Assembly: GCA_900767495.1 (NCBI GenBank)
Contig: CAAFZH010000104.1
Coordinates: forward strand, 1 to 52,744
Direction of reading: 5' to 3'
DNA: 52,744 bases
Source of the DNA: Clostridia bacterium
GTDB taxonomy: Bacteria; Bacillota; Clostridia; Christensenellales; Borkfalkiaceae
In this document: piece by piece, positions 1 through 7,969 of the stretch
Position numbering within the stretch: position 1 is the first letter of the stretch
Layout of the letters: each line of letters begins with the position of its first letter
Made by a program: the position numbers and the translations under genes
Notes under the pieces: model-generated
What the model was told of the DNA's origin: nothing
What the model saw: only the letters and a program-made list of their open reading frames with translations
Databases searched by the model: none

Positions 1-948
1 GTTTTTCGCCATTGCGTAAACGCCGTTTATAACCTCGTCCGAACACGCGAAGTCGCCGTAGTAATCTATATCCTGCGTGATTAAAAGCCCTTTAAGCCCG
101 AAAATCTTTGCCGTTCTGCTCTTCCTTATCTCGGCGTATCTGAAACCGTGATAAGTAAATTTCGGGTCGAAAAGATATTTATCGCCCGACAATATAAGCT
201 CGTCGGTACATTTCGCCCGACGTAAGTTTGCGGTATAAAGCGAGCCGTCGAAGTTTAATACTTCGGCGTATTTTACGACGATTTTATCGCCTTCGTTTCC
301 CGCGGCTTCAAACATTATATTGCCTGCGAAGTTTTTACCGAAATCGTATCTTATAACCTCGTCGCTTTCGTATATCGCTTTCGGCAAAACAATCTCTTTC
401 ACCCTCGCCGCCTCGTAGGAATATTCGCTCATTGCCACCGAAAAATCGGCTTTAATCGCCTTATAGCGGGACTTTTCGATATTTTTCAATCTCCTCGCGT
501 CGATTGTTTCGCCGTCGAAAAAATCTGCGGAAACAACTTCGGAAATAGTTGTGAACCAATTTTCGTCTGTCTCGATTATCTCTTCTTCGCCGCCTTTATA
601 GCAAAGTTTAAGACGGGCGAAAAGTCTCAACTCGTCGCCGTAAACGTCTGTTTTGGCGCAACAGCCGAGTTTGCCTCTGTACCAGCCGTTGGCAACGGTA
701 ACTTCTATCGTATTGCTTTTTGCAAGGAAGTCCGTAATATCGTAAACGCAAAGATTGACGTATTTATTGTAATTCGTCCACCCCGGCATAAACAAATCGG
801 GGATTTCTCTGCCGTTTATTTTTGCCGAAAAGATACCCGTCGCGGTTATCGCGAGTTCGGCATATCCGAGTTCTTTTTTTAGTCCGAATTCTCTTATAAA
901 CGACGGAAGTCCGCCGTTTTCCGCTTCTTTGGTTTGTTTAATCCACAT
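1..948 (-). CDS. GH78 alpha-L-rhamnosidase, N-terminal part (truncated by window edge)
   Basis: The gene runs off the left edge; about 316 N-terminal residues are visible. The start is the ATG at 948, because an in-frame TGA lies three codons upstream. Residues ~1-110 match the N-terminal lectin-like domain of bacterial rhamnosidases (a WTNYNKYVNLCVYDITDFL stretch followed by a VANGWYRGKLG turn). Residues ~210-290 match the following concanavalin-like domain (YDFGKNFAGNI, then DPKFTYHGFRYAEI). The (alpha/alpha)6 catalytic domain would lie outside the window. GH78 enzymes release terminal alpha-L-rhamnose from plant glycosides, pectic rhamnogalacturonan and bacterial polysaccharides. No signal peptide is seen, so the enzyme should act in the cytoplasm on imported oligosaccharides. 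It follows the surface-protein operon but is separated from it by a terminator and has its own promoter. The family call is firm; the substrate is not. Confidence 0.88.
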   Translation of the reverse strand, partial: MWIKQTKEAENGGLPSFIREFGLKKELGYAELAITATGIFSAKINGREIPDLFMPGWTNYNKYVNLCVYDITDFLAKSNTIEVTVANGWYRGKLGCCAKTDVYGDELRLFARLKLCYKGGEEEIIETDENWFTTISEVVSADFFDGETIDARRLKNIEKSRYKAIKADFSVAMSEYSYEAARVKEIVLPKAIYESDEVIRYDFGKNFAGNIMFEAAGNEGDKIVVKYAEVLNFDGSLYTANLRRAKCTDELILSGDKYLFDPKFTYHGFRYAEIRKSRTAKIFGLKGLLITQDIDYYGDFACSDEVINGVYAMAKN

Positions 949-1081
949 TATCTCTCAGTTTTCCTTTTTTCTGAACGCTCATTACGCCGTAAGGGATTCC
1001 GCTCATTTCTGTAAGCCGGTAATCGGGTATTTCGTCGTAATCGAACCCCTCGCCCATACTTGTTTTCGCAAATGCTTTCAT
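938..1081 (-). CDS. Possible 47-aa leader ORF overlapping the GH78 start
   Basis: An ATG at 1081 opens a 47-residue frame beginning MKAFAKTSMGEGF and ending KLRDNVD, with stop at 938. It overlaps the first four codons of the rhamnosidase gene in another frame, an arrangement that would allow translational coupling. The predicted start of transcription (about 1093) leaves only a short untranslated leader, and no good ribosome binding site precedes the ATG. I recognise no family. It could equally be non-coding leader, or an ancient N-terminal piece of the rhamnosidase separated by a frameshift, although there is no slippery run at the junction. Confidence 0.3.
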   Translation of the reverse strand: MKAFAKTSMGEGFDYDEIPDYRLTEMSGIPYGVMSVQKKGKLRDNVD

Positions 1082-1099
1082 TATATTATTCACATTAAG

Positions 1100-1128
1100 A
1101 TTATACACTTTGTAAAACACGATTTAAA
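1100..1128 (-). promoter_or_regulatory. Predicted sigma-A promoter for the GH78 unit
   Basis: On the minus strand the -10 is TATAAT (1100-1105), with a 17-bp spacer and a poor -35, TTTAAA (1123-1128). A weak -35 fits activator dependence. About 24 bp upstream, at 1153-1171, lies TTTATTGC-N7-GGCA, a degenerate version of the 19-bp box found at the two other promoters of this locus. It is at a different distance from the -35, so control by the same regulator is only a suggestion. Confidence 0.45.
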
Positions 1129-1705
1129 GCGTTTTTTTATTTTTTTATGCCATTTATTGCTTATCGAGGCAAGCGCAACCGCGACGAAAAAACACATTAT
1201 CATTAACTCGCAAATATTTTAATCAGGTTTTGTCCATACTTTTTGCCCCACGTCAGACACACTCTTCGATTATCGTTTAAATTTGTACAACTTTAGCAAG
1301 ATTATTATTTTACGATATATATTACCGTCTTACTGACGGCGGCGATATCGGTTTAGCGTAAAATCTCTTTAAAATCGCGGAATTCTGCGAACGATAACGC
1401 CGAAATATTCTTGCGTAAAAAATAATACGAACCGTGAAAAAAATCTACGGTTCGTATTTTGCATTCAACCGCCCCAACGACGGAGTCGGAAGAATATCAT
1501 AATCTTATAAAAGTGCTTATTTTTATGCTTTTATTAACTTAAAATCAACGGTTTAGGCCTTTAACTGAAAAAGTTACCCCAACTTTTTCCAAATCGTATA
1601 GTCGTTTCAAAAACAAAAGCACTTTACGTATATTTTGAGGACGATTCTCTTAACCCGACTTTTTTACAATCAATTACCGCCCTCTTTAATTTAAATGAAA
1701 CGTAA
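1129..1705. other. Intergenic region between GH78 unit and surface operon
   Basis: Apart from the promoter upstream region (near 1153) and the terminator (1411-1458), I find no coding sequence here. Open frames on the plus strand are short and lack ribosome binding sites. AT-rich runs near 1500-1700 show no convincing structure. Confidence 0.6.
1411..1458 (-). terminator. Rho-independent terminator ending the surface operon
   Basis: A perfect 12-bp stem (AATACGAACCGT at 1424-1435, ACGGTTCGTATT at 1447-1458) has an 11-base loop. On the minus strand it is followed by ATTTTTTACG (1414-1423). It lies about 250 bases after the last gene of the leftward operon (stop at 1706). The stretch 1459-1705 between them holds no gene I can support. 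Confidence 0.8.
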
Positions 1706-3388
1706 TTACGACGATTTTTTTATGCCCCAGGAAACGATATCGGCAGAAGAACCCGTGTGAGCGGTTTTTACTTTTACGGTAAGTTTATCGCCAGAAACCT
1801 CGAACTCCGCCCACGAACTCGGCTGCGAGGCTTGCGCGTAAGCGTAAAGCGACTCGTCGTGTCCGAAAATTTCGCTGCGCGCCTGATTACCAGCAGGTCC
1901 GTTCATAACGTATATAACGCCGTCGGGATTGTTTATATAATTTATTCCGTCAATCTCGTCAACGTTTTCGCCAGTTGCCTTTCCTTCGGCGTTTATCGGG
2001 TGAGTTCTCGAAATCATATGGTCGTGTCCCTGCAATACGACGTCCACTTTAAAGCGGGCGAAAATCCCCGAAAGTTGCTCCGTAAGAGCGCGCGCAATCG
2101 CGTTATTGCCCGTGTTAGACCCGTATTTTCCCACCGAATACATAGGATTGTGCATGGTAACTATCGTCCATTTTTCGGTCTTGTTTTTAAGTTCGTTTTC
2201 AAGCCAGTTATATTGATCGGCGGTGAGTTTTAAATTATCCAACCTGTTGGTGTTAAGCATTATAAACTTAACGTTTGCATACGAAAACGAATAGTAAAAC
2301 CCGAGATCGGTCTGTTGTTGAGGTATTTTGTAATTAAAACGATTAAACGTTTCGTTTACGCCGTTTTTATAAGTCGTTTCGTGATTACCCGATATCGTCA
2401 TTACGGGAATTTTCGACAAATACTTTATGTTTGCGTTAAGCATATTGGTCCAGTAACTCTGATATTTTGAATATTCGACCACGTCGCCCGTGTGGACCAT
2501 AAATCTTAAATCGGATAATCCGCTTACGCTTTTTAACACGTTCGAAAACGCGTCGCCCGTACCCGAGCCGCCGTCCGCAACGTTTCCCTCCGCCTGCGAA
2601 TCGCTGACGTGAACGAACTTCCAACTTCCCGTTTCCGCGGCGTCAACCGTCTTTATACTCGTTTTTTCGGTATAAGTATTCAGATATTTATCGCCCACGG
2701 AATAAACGTATTCGGTATTCGGCTCCAGGCAGATTTTTGCTTTACAGGAATAATAATTTACGCCTACGTCGCGACCGCCCTCCGATTTAAACGAATTTGC
2801 AACGGCAAATTCGGCGCGTAACGATTTTTCTTCGCCGCTCGCAGCCTTTTTTACGGTAATTACGGGTCTTGCGGGCATAACCTCGGTATTCCAGGTAAAA
2901 CCGTAAACGCAATTTGCCGCGTCGTATAAAGTCATCGTCAAATTAGTCGGCGCATAGAGCGATTTTTCCTCTTCGGCGTACTCCGCAAGAGTTTTGCCGA
3001 ACGTAAAAGTATCGGCAACGCTTTTTTCGCCGCACAAAGCGCAGGACTTATAAAAAGTCTGCGGACTTTCTTCGGTCGCTTCCTCTTTAAAATACTTATC
3101 GGAAACCACCTCGCCGGTAAAACTATGTTCCGTTTTATTCAACAATACCGCGTCGGGCGTCGTTTCTACGTATATCGCGCCCTTTTTAACGAAAATCTTT
3201 CCGCAATCGCAAGTATAGTAAATTATATGCCCGTTTTCCGAACAAGTGGATTTTTGGGGTTTTACAAGCGTGTATTCGTGCGTATGCACCTCGCCCGAAC
3301 TGCCGCTTTGACTGTTTCCGCCGCCCTTACAACCCGCAAGCGAACAAAATACAATTATCGCCAAAATCAAACTGAATAGTTTTTTCAT
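1706..3388 (-). CDS. Metallophosphoesterase lipoprotein (calcineurin-like)
   Basis: The 560-aa protein starts MKKLFSLILAIIVFCSLAGC, a lipoprotein signal with a LAGC lipobox, then a Gly/Ser linker. Residues ~40-130 contain paired CxxC/CxxCG elements of a small zinc-ribbon-like or surface module. A fibronectin-like domain follows (~140-250). The C-terminal ~300 residues are a calcineurin-like phosphoesterase of the purple-acid-phosphatase type: DSQ in place of the usual DxH, GDVVEY, GNHE, MHNPMY and GHDHM supply the metal ligands. It should hydrolyse a phosphate ester outside the membrane; the substrate is unknown. It is the last gene of the long leftward operon, preceded by AAAGGGA before the ATG. 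In a glycan locus a phosphatase could remove phosphate from the target polymer, or simply scavenge it. Confidence 0.85.
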   Translation of the reverse strand: MKKLFSLILAIIVFCSLAGCKGGGNSQSGSSGEVHTHEYTLVKPQKSTCSENGHIIYYTCDCGKIFVKKGAIYVETTPDAVLLNKTEHSFTGEVVSDKYFKEEATEESPQTFYKSCALCGEKSVADTFTFGKTLAEYAEEEKSLYAPTNLTMTLYDAANCVYGFTWNTEVMPARPVITVKKAASGEEKSLRAEFAVANSFKSEGGRDVGVNYYSCKAKICLEPNTEYVYSVGDKYLNTYTEKTSIKTVDAAETGSWKFVHVSDSQAEGNVADGGSGTGDAFSNVLKSVSGLSDLRFMVHTGDVVEYSKYQSYWTNMLNANIKYLSKIPVMTISGNHETTYKNGVNETFNRFNYKIPQQQTDLGFYYSFSYANVKFIMLNTNRLDNLKLTADQYNWLENELKNKTEKWTIVTMHNPMYSVGKYGSNTGNNAIARALTEQLSGIFARFKVDVVLQGHDHMISRTHPINAEGKATGENVDEIDGINYINNPDGVIYVMNGPAGNQARSEIFGHDESLYAYAQASQPSSWAEFEVSGDKLTVKVKTAHTGSSADIVSWGIKKSS

Positions 3389-3403
3389 AATTAAATCCCT
3401 TTA

Positions 3404-4897
3404 TTATTCCACGACAAACTTTAACGGAATAAATTCCCGCGAATAACTGCCTACGACCGAAACTTCCAACAAAACTTCGTTTATCGCTTTGGGCAACGTT
3501 TCCGCTTTTAATTTAACCTCTTTTATCTCGGAAATACAGTCGAGAGTAAAAGGCGTCCAATGCGGCGCGAAAATATCGAATTCCGTCTTATCTGCGGTCA
3601 TTCCTTCGGGCAGCCACAGTTTTATTCTTACCGTGTGCGGCAAATTTCCGTAAGCCTTAACGTTATTTAAAATTCTTATTTCAAGAGTTTTTTCCTGCCC
3701 TGCAGATATGACGAAACCCTCTTTACAACTCACTATTGCCGTAATTGAGCCGACCTTTTTTTGCAACGTATTTTCTTTTAAAGTGAAAAGCGACGCGCGC
3801 ATAGGGTCGGTTTCTTCGCACTTTCCGTAAGGCAAAAGGAATTTTTCGATTTCCTTATCGTCGTACTCGAAAGAATTACCGAGTTCTACCGTTACGGCGT
3901 TCATACGGTTAAACCTGAGTACCGACGGCGCAAGCGACGCAACCTTTTCCGTAAGGTCGGTACAGGTTTTAACCCTCGGGAAAGACAAACACGCGTTTAT
4001 CGTACCGGTAACGATATCGTCGCCTATATATTCGCGCCAGTCTTTGGGAATGCCCGCCGTGCCGTACATAAGCCCGAAAATCGCGCCTACGGTGCCTGCC
4101 GTACAATCGGTATCGTCGCCGCAATTGAGGGCGGTAAGCATAGACTTTTTAAAGTCGCCCTCGCCGTATAATAGCCCTATAACGACGAAACCTATATTGG
4201 ACGGAGCCTGAAACCACCCGTCGCCTATATCGGCGTTCATTTTCTGAACGGCGTTCCGCGTTTCGACAGGATTTACGCCTTTTTCGTAACTTTCCAGAAC
4301 GAATTTAACGGTTTTGGCGGTGCGACAATCTTCGGGTATTTTGGCAAGACCTATTTTGATAAGTTTTTTCAGATCGGAAACCACGAACGCCGCGCTTTCG
4401 AGAGCCGCGACGAACGCGGCAGAATAAGTACCTTCGCCGAAACCGTGATCGACTTTCGCGTCCTCGACAGAAAATCTCACGGCAAGGTCGGGATACGCGG
4501 GGGCGAGCGTCGCCCAGATTTCCGTTCTTATCCACGCCCCGTTGGAATGTTTCCACGGATTTTGCAAATCGCCGCAAAGCGGAGGCATAACGCCCTTTTC
4601 CATATTGCGGCGGGCAATACCGTACTCGTTCCAATAGCCCGTTATAAATGAAAGCCAGTATTCGCCAAGAACCTCGGAAGTAATATTACGAGGTCCCTCG
4701 AACTCGACGGCGTGCAGCCATACGAGTTGCAAATCTAAGTCGTCGTTGGGTAAAACCTCGCCTTTTTTAGTCGCAAAGCCTTTTATATCCAGGACTTCGC
4801 GCTTACCCTCGTAAGGCGCGCCTATCGTTCCGCCCATATTTTTGCCGAGCCAACAGGCGTATACTTTGTCTTTGTATGCGTTAAAATCAAGTTTCAT
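3404..4897 (-). CDS. ADP-ribosylglycohydrolase-family protein
   Basis: The ATG at 4897 (MKLDFNAYKDKVYACWLGKN) is preferred over the in-frame TTG at 4906: the GGAG at 4907-4910 sits directly against the TTG but 9 bases before the ATG. The 497-aa product has the ADP-ribosylglycohydrolase fold signature: GKNMGGTIGAPYEG at the N-terminus, LPNDDLDLQLVW as the first metal-binding acidic cluster, and GDDTDCTAGTVGAIFGL as the second. The C-terminal ~130 residues form an extra beta-rich domain. There is no signal peptide, so it is cytoplasmic. Members of this fold in sugar operons often act on small N- or O-glycosides rather than ADP-ribosylated protein; that role is inference. It lies within the operon, 16 bases from its neighbours on each side. 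Confidence 0.85.
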   Translation of the reverse strand: MKLDFNAYKDKVYACWLGKNMGGTIGAPYEGKREVLDIKGFATKKGEVLPNDDLDLQLVWLHAVEFEGPRNITSEVLGEYWLSFITGYWNEYGIARRNMEKGVMPPLCGDLQNPWKHSNGAWIRTEIWATLAPAYPDLAVRFSVEDAKVDHGFGEGTYSAAFVAALESAAFVVSDLKKLIKIGLAKIPEDCRTAKTVKFVLESYEKGVNPVETRNAVQKMNADIGDGWFQAPSNIGFVVIGLLYGEGDFKKSMLTALNCGDDTDCTAGTVGAIFGLMYGTAGIPKDWREYIGDDIVTGTINACLSFPRVKTCTDLTEKVASLAPSVLRFNRMNAVTVELGNSFEYDDKEIEKFLLPYGKCEETDPMRASLFTLKENTLQKKVGSITAIVSCKEGFVISAGQEKTLEIRILNNVKAYGNLPHTVRIKLWLPEGMTADKTEFDIFAPHWTPFTLDCISEIKEVKLKAETLPKAINEVLLEVSVVGSYSREFIPLKFVVE

Positions 4898-4912
4898 AAA
4901 TATCAACTCCGC

Positions 4913-7900
4913 TTATGCGTTTTCTTCCCACACCGCGCCGTCCGCGGTTACTTTCCAGTTGCCGACTTTATTAGTAGCGGCAGCCAACGCCGCCATACTG
5001 TCGTAACGGGTTACGGTTTCGTAATAATAGTACTGATCTTTAACGAGTTTCCCCGCCGATTCTTTATCGTTGCCGGCGTAAGTCGCCCAATTGTTTTTAG
5101 CAACGCCCGTATTTAAATCCACGTCGGTAATCATAGCCACAGGCATAACTGCGGAAACGACTTTAACGTTGATAAGATTGTTTGCCGCGCCGTGAACTTT
5201 ATCCTGAGCGAACAACGCTCCGTAACCGAATTGAGGCGTGGGGTTGAAGTTAGTCGTTTTAATTTCGACTATAACGTCTTTTATCGTGATATTTGCATTA
5301 TAGTCAAAGAGCAAGCCCGCGCCGCGATTGCCGCCTTTCGCTTCCCTGAAGTTTTTAAATTGAATATATACGTTTTCTATTTTCGACGAAGATTTATCCC
5401 CGGCGGCAGAATTGTAAGCCAGAAACGGAGTATATTTCCATTCTTCCACATCGGACAAAATCGAATCTGTAAACGCGACGTTCTTTATAACGGCCTCGTT
5501 ACCGAGCGCGCCGAAAAGACCTCTTTCGCCAACTCTGATACCTATGATTTTATGTCCGCGCCCGTCGAATATTCCGTTAAAATACTTACTGTTTTTATCC
5601 GCCGAAACGTTTTTCCATTCGATTTCGCCTTTACACACGACGTCGCCGCCGAGAACGTAACAGCCGTTTACCGCGCCGCCCGAAACGTCGAACACCGAGA
5701 AATCGCTTTCTTCGTCGATAATCTTGGTGTAAGCGTTTAGTTTAACCTTGTATTTACCCGTCGCGCCGCAAACCACGATAGAAGTTTCGGTTACTCCGTC
5801 GTTCCTTGTCGCTACGCCCAACACTTTATTATTTACTACGTGGAGCGAAGTTCCGCCCTGATAAGCCTCGGTAATAACGGCGTTTTCGTTGCCGAAAATG
5901 TCCGCCACGGGCAAATCGCCGTCAAGCGCGGAAAATTCAACCGTTTTATCGTAATCGACGGTATCGAATTCGGGCAGTTTGCCTTTCCATTCGACAGTCG
6001 TTTCGGTAATAGTCCAGTAATTTTCGTCGTCGCCGATCTTGTTTATCGCGCCTGCTAAGGCGTAAACGTCGGCGTAACGCTTAACTCCCGTATAAACGTA
6101 TTCGTTTTTCGTCGCGTCGTCAGTTTTTCCGTCGTTAGAAGCGTAAATTCTTGCCGGATAGGTTTTACTGTATGCAACGTTATCCGATAACGGCACGCCT
6201 TCCTTTGCAACGACGTATACGTTAGTTATATTCGCCACGTTTTTCGCCCAGTTTCTGCCGCTGTCCGCAACTGCGTAATTATCCGACGCAAACATAGTCC
6301 CGTAAGCCGTGCCGAAACCCGAAGTCGAAAAACACGAAGAGTCTATAAGCACGTTGTTTATAACGTCCCACGGGCAACGCTGCCACATAAGAACGCCCGG
6401 GCGAGAACCCGCTTTTGCCACTTTAACGTAAATATTTTCGATTAACGCGCCCGTGTTATATTGCGTTTTGGAGCAGCCCGCAAGTATAGCCGAATTATAC
6501 GGCGACATATCCGCGTCGACTATGCCGACGTTGCGGATAACCGCGTTATTGCCTATTATTCCGAAAAGTCCGCCGCCAGACGCGTCGGCGGAAAATTTCG
6601 CTTTTTTAATCAAATAGCCGTTGCCGTCGAACACTCCTTTAAACGTGCCTTTATTGCACAAAGTATTCGTTCCCGAACACTCTATATCTCCCGATAAAAC
6701 GACAAATCCGTCAAAGTCGGAATTAAACGCCGACAGATCGCTTTCTTCTTTTATTACTTTCGTATACGCAACGACTTTTACGGTGTAGCCCACGGTGTCG
6801 TCGTAAACGGTCAGGACCTCTTCCGTTGCGGCGTTCCGTTTAGCGTTTACGCCGAGTATTCTGTTGTTTTCGACCGTCAGTTCTTTGCCTTCGCAATAAG
6901 CGTCTTTTATATCTGCGGTTTTACCGAAAATTTCGTCTACGGGAATATCTCCGTCCACAGCCGAAAAATACTCTACTACTTCCTCGTATTCGGCGACGGG
7001 ACGAGTAACCGTAACGGGTACGTTAAGCGTGCCTGTCTCACCGTTTCCGTCTTTAAACGAAACCGTGATTACCGCCGAACCGTATTTAAGCGCGTTTACG
7101 GTCTTGTTTTGCTCGTCGTAAGCAACGACGTCAACGCCCGAACTTACCGCCACGGAATATTCTATATCCTTTCCGTTTTCCTGCGCGGTAACCGCGAACG
7201 GATAAGATACGTCGTAAGTTTTGCCGCCGTGGGTCTGCGCGGTATAAAGCGAAACGCTGCTTGTAAGACCTCCGTTTACAACGACGCTCAACTCGTTTAT
7301 AACTTTAACGGTTATCGCTTTATTTAAACAAGGACCTTCTATTCCGTGCCACTTACCGTTTATTTTAAGTTCGGTTTCGCCTGCGGCAACGGGCGTAAAC
7401 ACGCCGTTTTCGTAAGTTCCCACCGACGAATCGGATACGCTCACGCTGAACGAGCCGTCCGTAAACGATTTTCCGTTAAACCTTACGTACGGGTTGAAGT
7501 TCAATTTGTCAGAAAAACTTACGGTTACGTTTTCTTCGTCGGGAACGCCCTCGAACGACAAAGTAGGCAGCATATCGTTCGTCGTAACCGTAACCGAGCA
7601 TTGCGCGGACTTATCGGCGTAAGTTGCCGTGATAATCGCGCTGCCGACGGAGTTGGACGTTATTTTGCCGTTATCGACCGAGGCCACCGCCTCGTTATCC
7701 GTCGTCCAGACGAGCGACGAATCTTCCGCGCCGCTATAATCTGCTTTAAGGTATAATTCGTCGCCTAAAACGACGGTTGCCTGCGTTTTGTCGAGGGCAA
7801 GCGTAACTTCCGATTGCGAGGAAGAGCCGCTTTGATTACCGCCGCCTTTTTTGCAACTCGCCCCGACTACGCAAAAGGAACATATTATCGCGACGAAAAG

Positions 7901-7936
7901 CACGCCGACGAATTTATTTTTTAAAGTCTTTTTCAT
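4913..7936 (-). CDS. BIG2-domain lipoprotein with two beta-helix repeat units
   Basis: The start is the ATG at 7936 (MKKTLKNKFVGVLF...); AAAGGAAA lies just upstream, which argues against the in-frame GTG at 7960. A lipoprotein signal ends at GASC. Residues ~45-115 form a BIG2 Ig-like domain (ATVVLGDELYLKADYSG, then GSAIITATYADKSAQ). After more Ig-like repeats come two copies of a ~300-residue unit. Each has a short domain (VEYFSAVDGDIPVDEIFG and VEFSALDGDLPVADIFG) leading into a right-handed beta-helix of the GLUG/pectin-lyase-like kind (GVFDGNGYLI, GLFGIIGNNAVIRNV; GIFDGRGHKI, GLFGALGNEAVIKNV). No catalytic site is evident; a glycan-binding or adhesion role on the cell surface is likely. The 1007-aa product is secreted and membrane-anchored. 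Confidence 0.8.
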   Translation of the reverse strand: MKKTLKNKFVGVLFVAIICSFCVVGASCKKGGGNQSGSSSQSEVTLALDKTQATVVLGDELYLKADYSGAEDSSLVWTTDNEAVASVDNGKITSNSVGSAIITATYADKSAQCSVTVTTNDMLPTLSFEGVPDEENVTVSFSDKLNFNPYVRFNGKSFTDGSFSVSVSDSSVGTYENGVFTPVAAGETELKINGKWHGIEGPCLNKAITVKVINELSVVVNGGLTSSVSLYTAQTHGGKTYDVSYPFAVTAQENGKDIEYSVAVSSGVDVVAYDEQNKTVNALKYGSAVITVSFKDGNGETGTLNVPVTVTRPVAEYEEVVEYFSAVDGDIPVDEIFGKTADIKDAYCEGKELTVENNRILGVNAKRNAATEEVLTVYDDTVGYTVKVVAYTKVIKEESDLSAFNSDFDGFVVLSGDIECSGTNTLCNKGTFKGVFDGNGYLIKKAKFSADASGGGLFGIIGNNAVIRNVGIVDADMSPYNSAILAGCSKTQYNTGALIENIYVKVAKAGSRPGVLMWQRCPWDVINNVLIDSSCFSTSGFGTAYGTMFASDNYAVADSGRNWAKNVANITNVYVVAKEGVPLSDNVAYSKTYPARIYASNDGKTDDATKNEYVYTGVKRYADVYALAGAINKIGDDENYWTITETTVEWKGKLPEFDTVDYDKTVEFSALDGDLPVADIFGNENAVITEAYQGGTSLHVVNNKVLGVATRNDGVTETSIVVCGATGKYKVKLNAYTKIIDEESDFSVFDVSGGAVNGCYVLGGDVVCKGEIEWKNVSADKNSKYFNGIFDGRGHKIIGIRVGERGLFGALGNEAVIKNVAFTDSILSDVEEWKYTPFLAYNSAAGDKSSSKIENVYIQFKNFREAKGGNRGAGLLFDYNANITIKDVIVEIKTTNFNPTPQFGYGALFAQDKVHGAANNLINVKVVSAVMPVAMITDVDLNTGVAKNNWATYAGNDKESAGKLVKDQYYYYETVTRYDSMAALAAATNKVGNWKVTADGAVWEENA

Positions 7937-7969
7937 ATTCGTTTCCTTTAAATTACTCACGCAAGATAT

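Noticed and set aside
1465..1495. Possible third tRNA-Gln fragment (CGACGGAGTC resembles the att repeat)
   Set aside because: Only about nine bases match; the rest of the T-arm and acceptor are absent.
4904..4906. TTG start for the ADP-ribosylglycohydrolase-family gene
   Set aside because: The ribosome binding site GGAG directly abuts the TTG; the ATG at 4897 has correct spacing.
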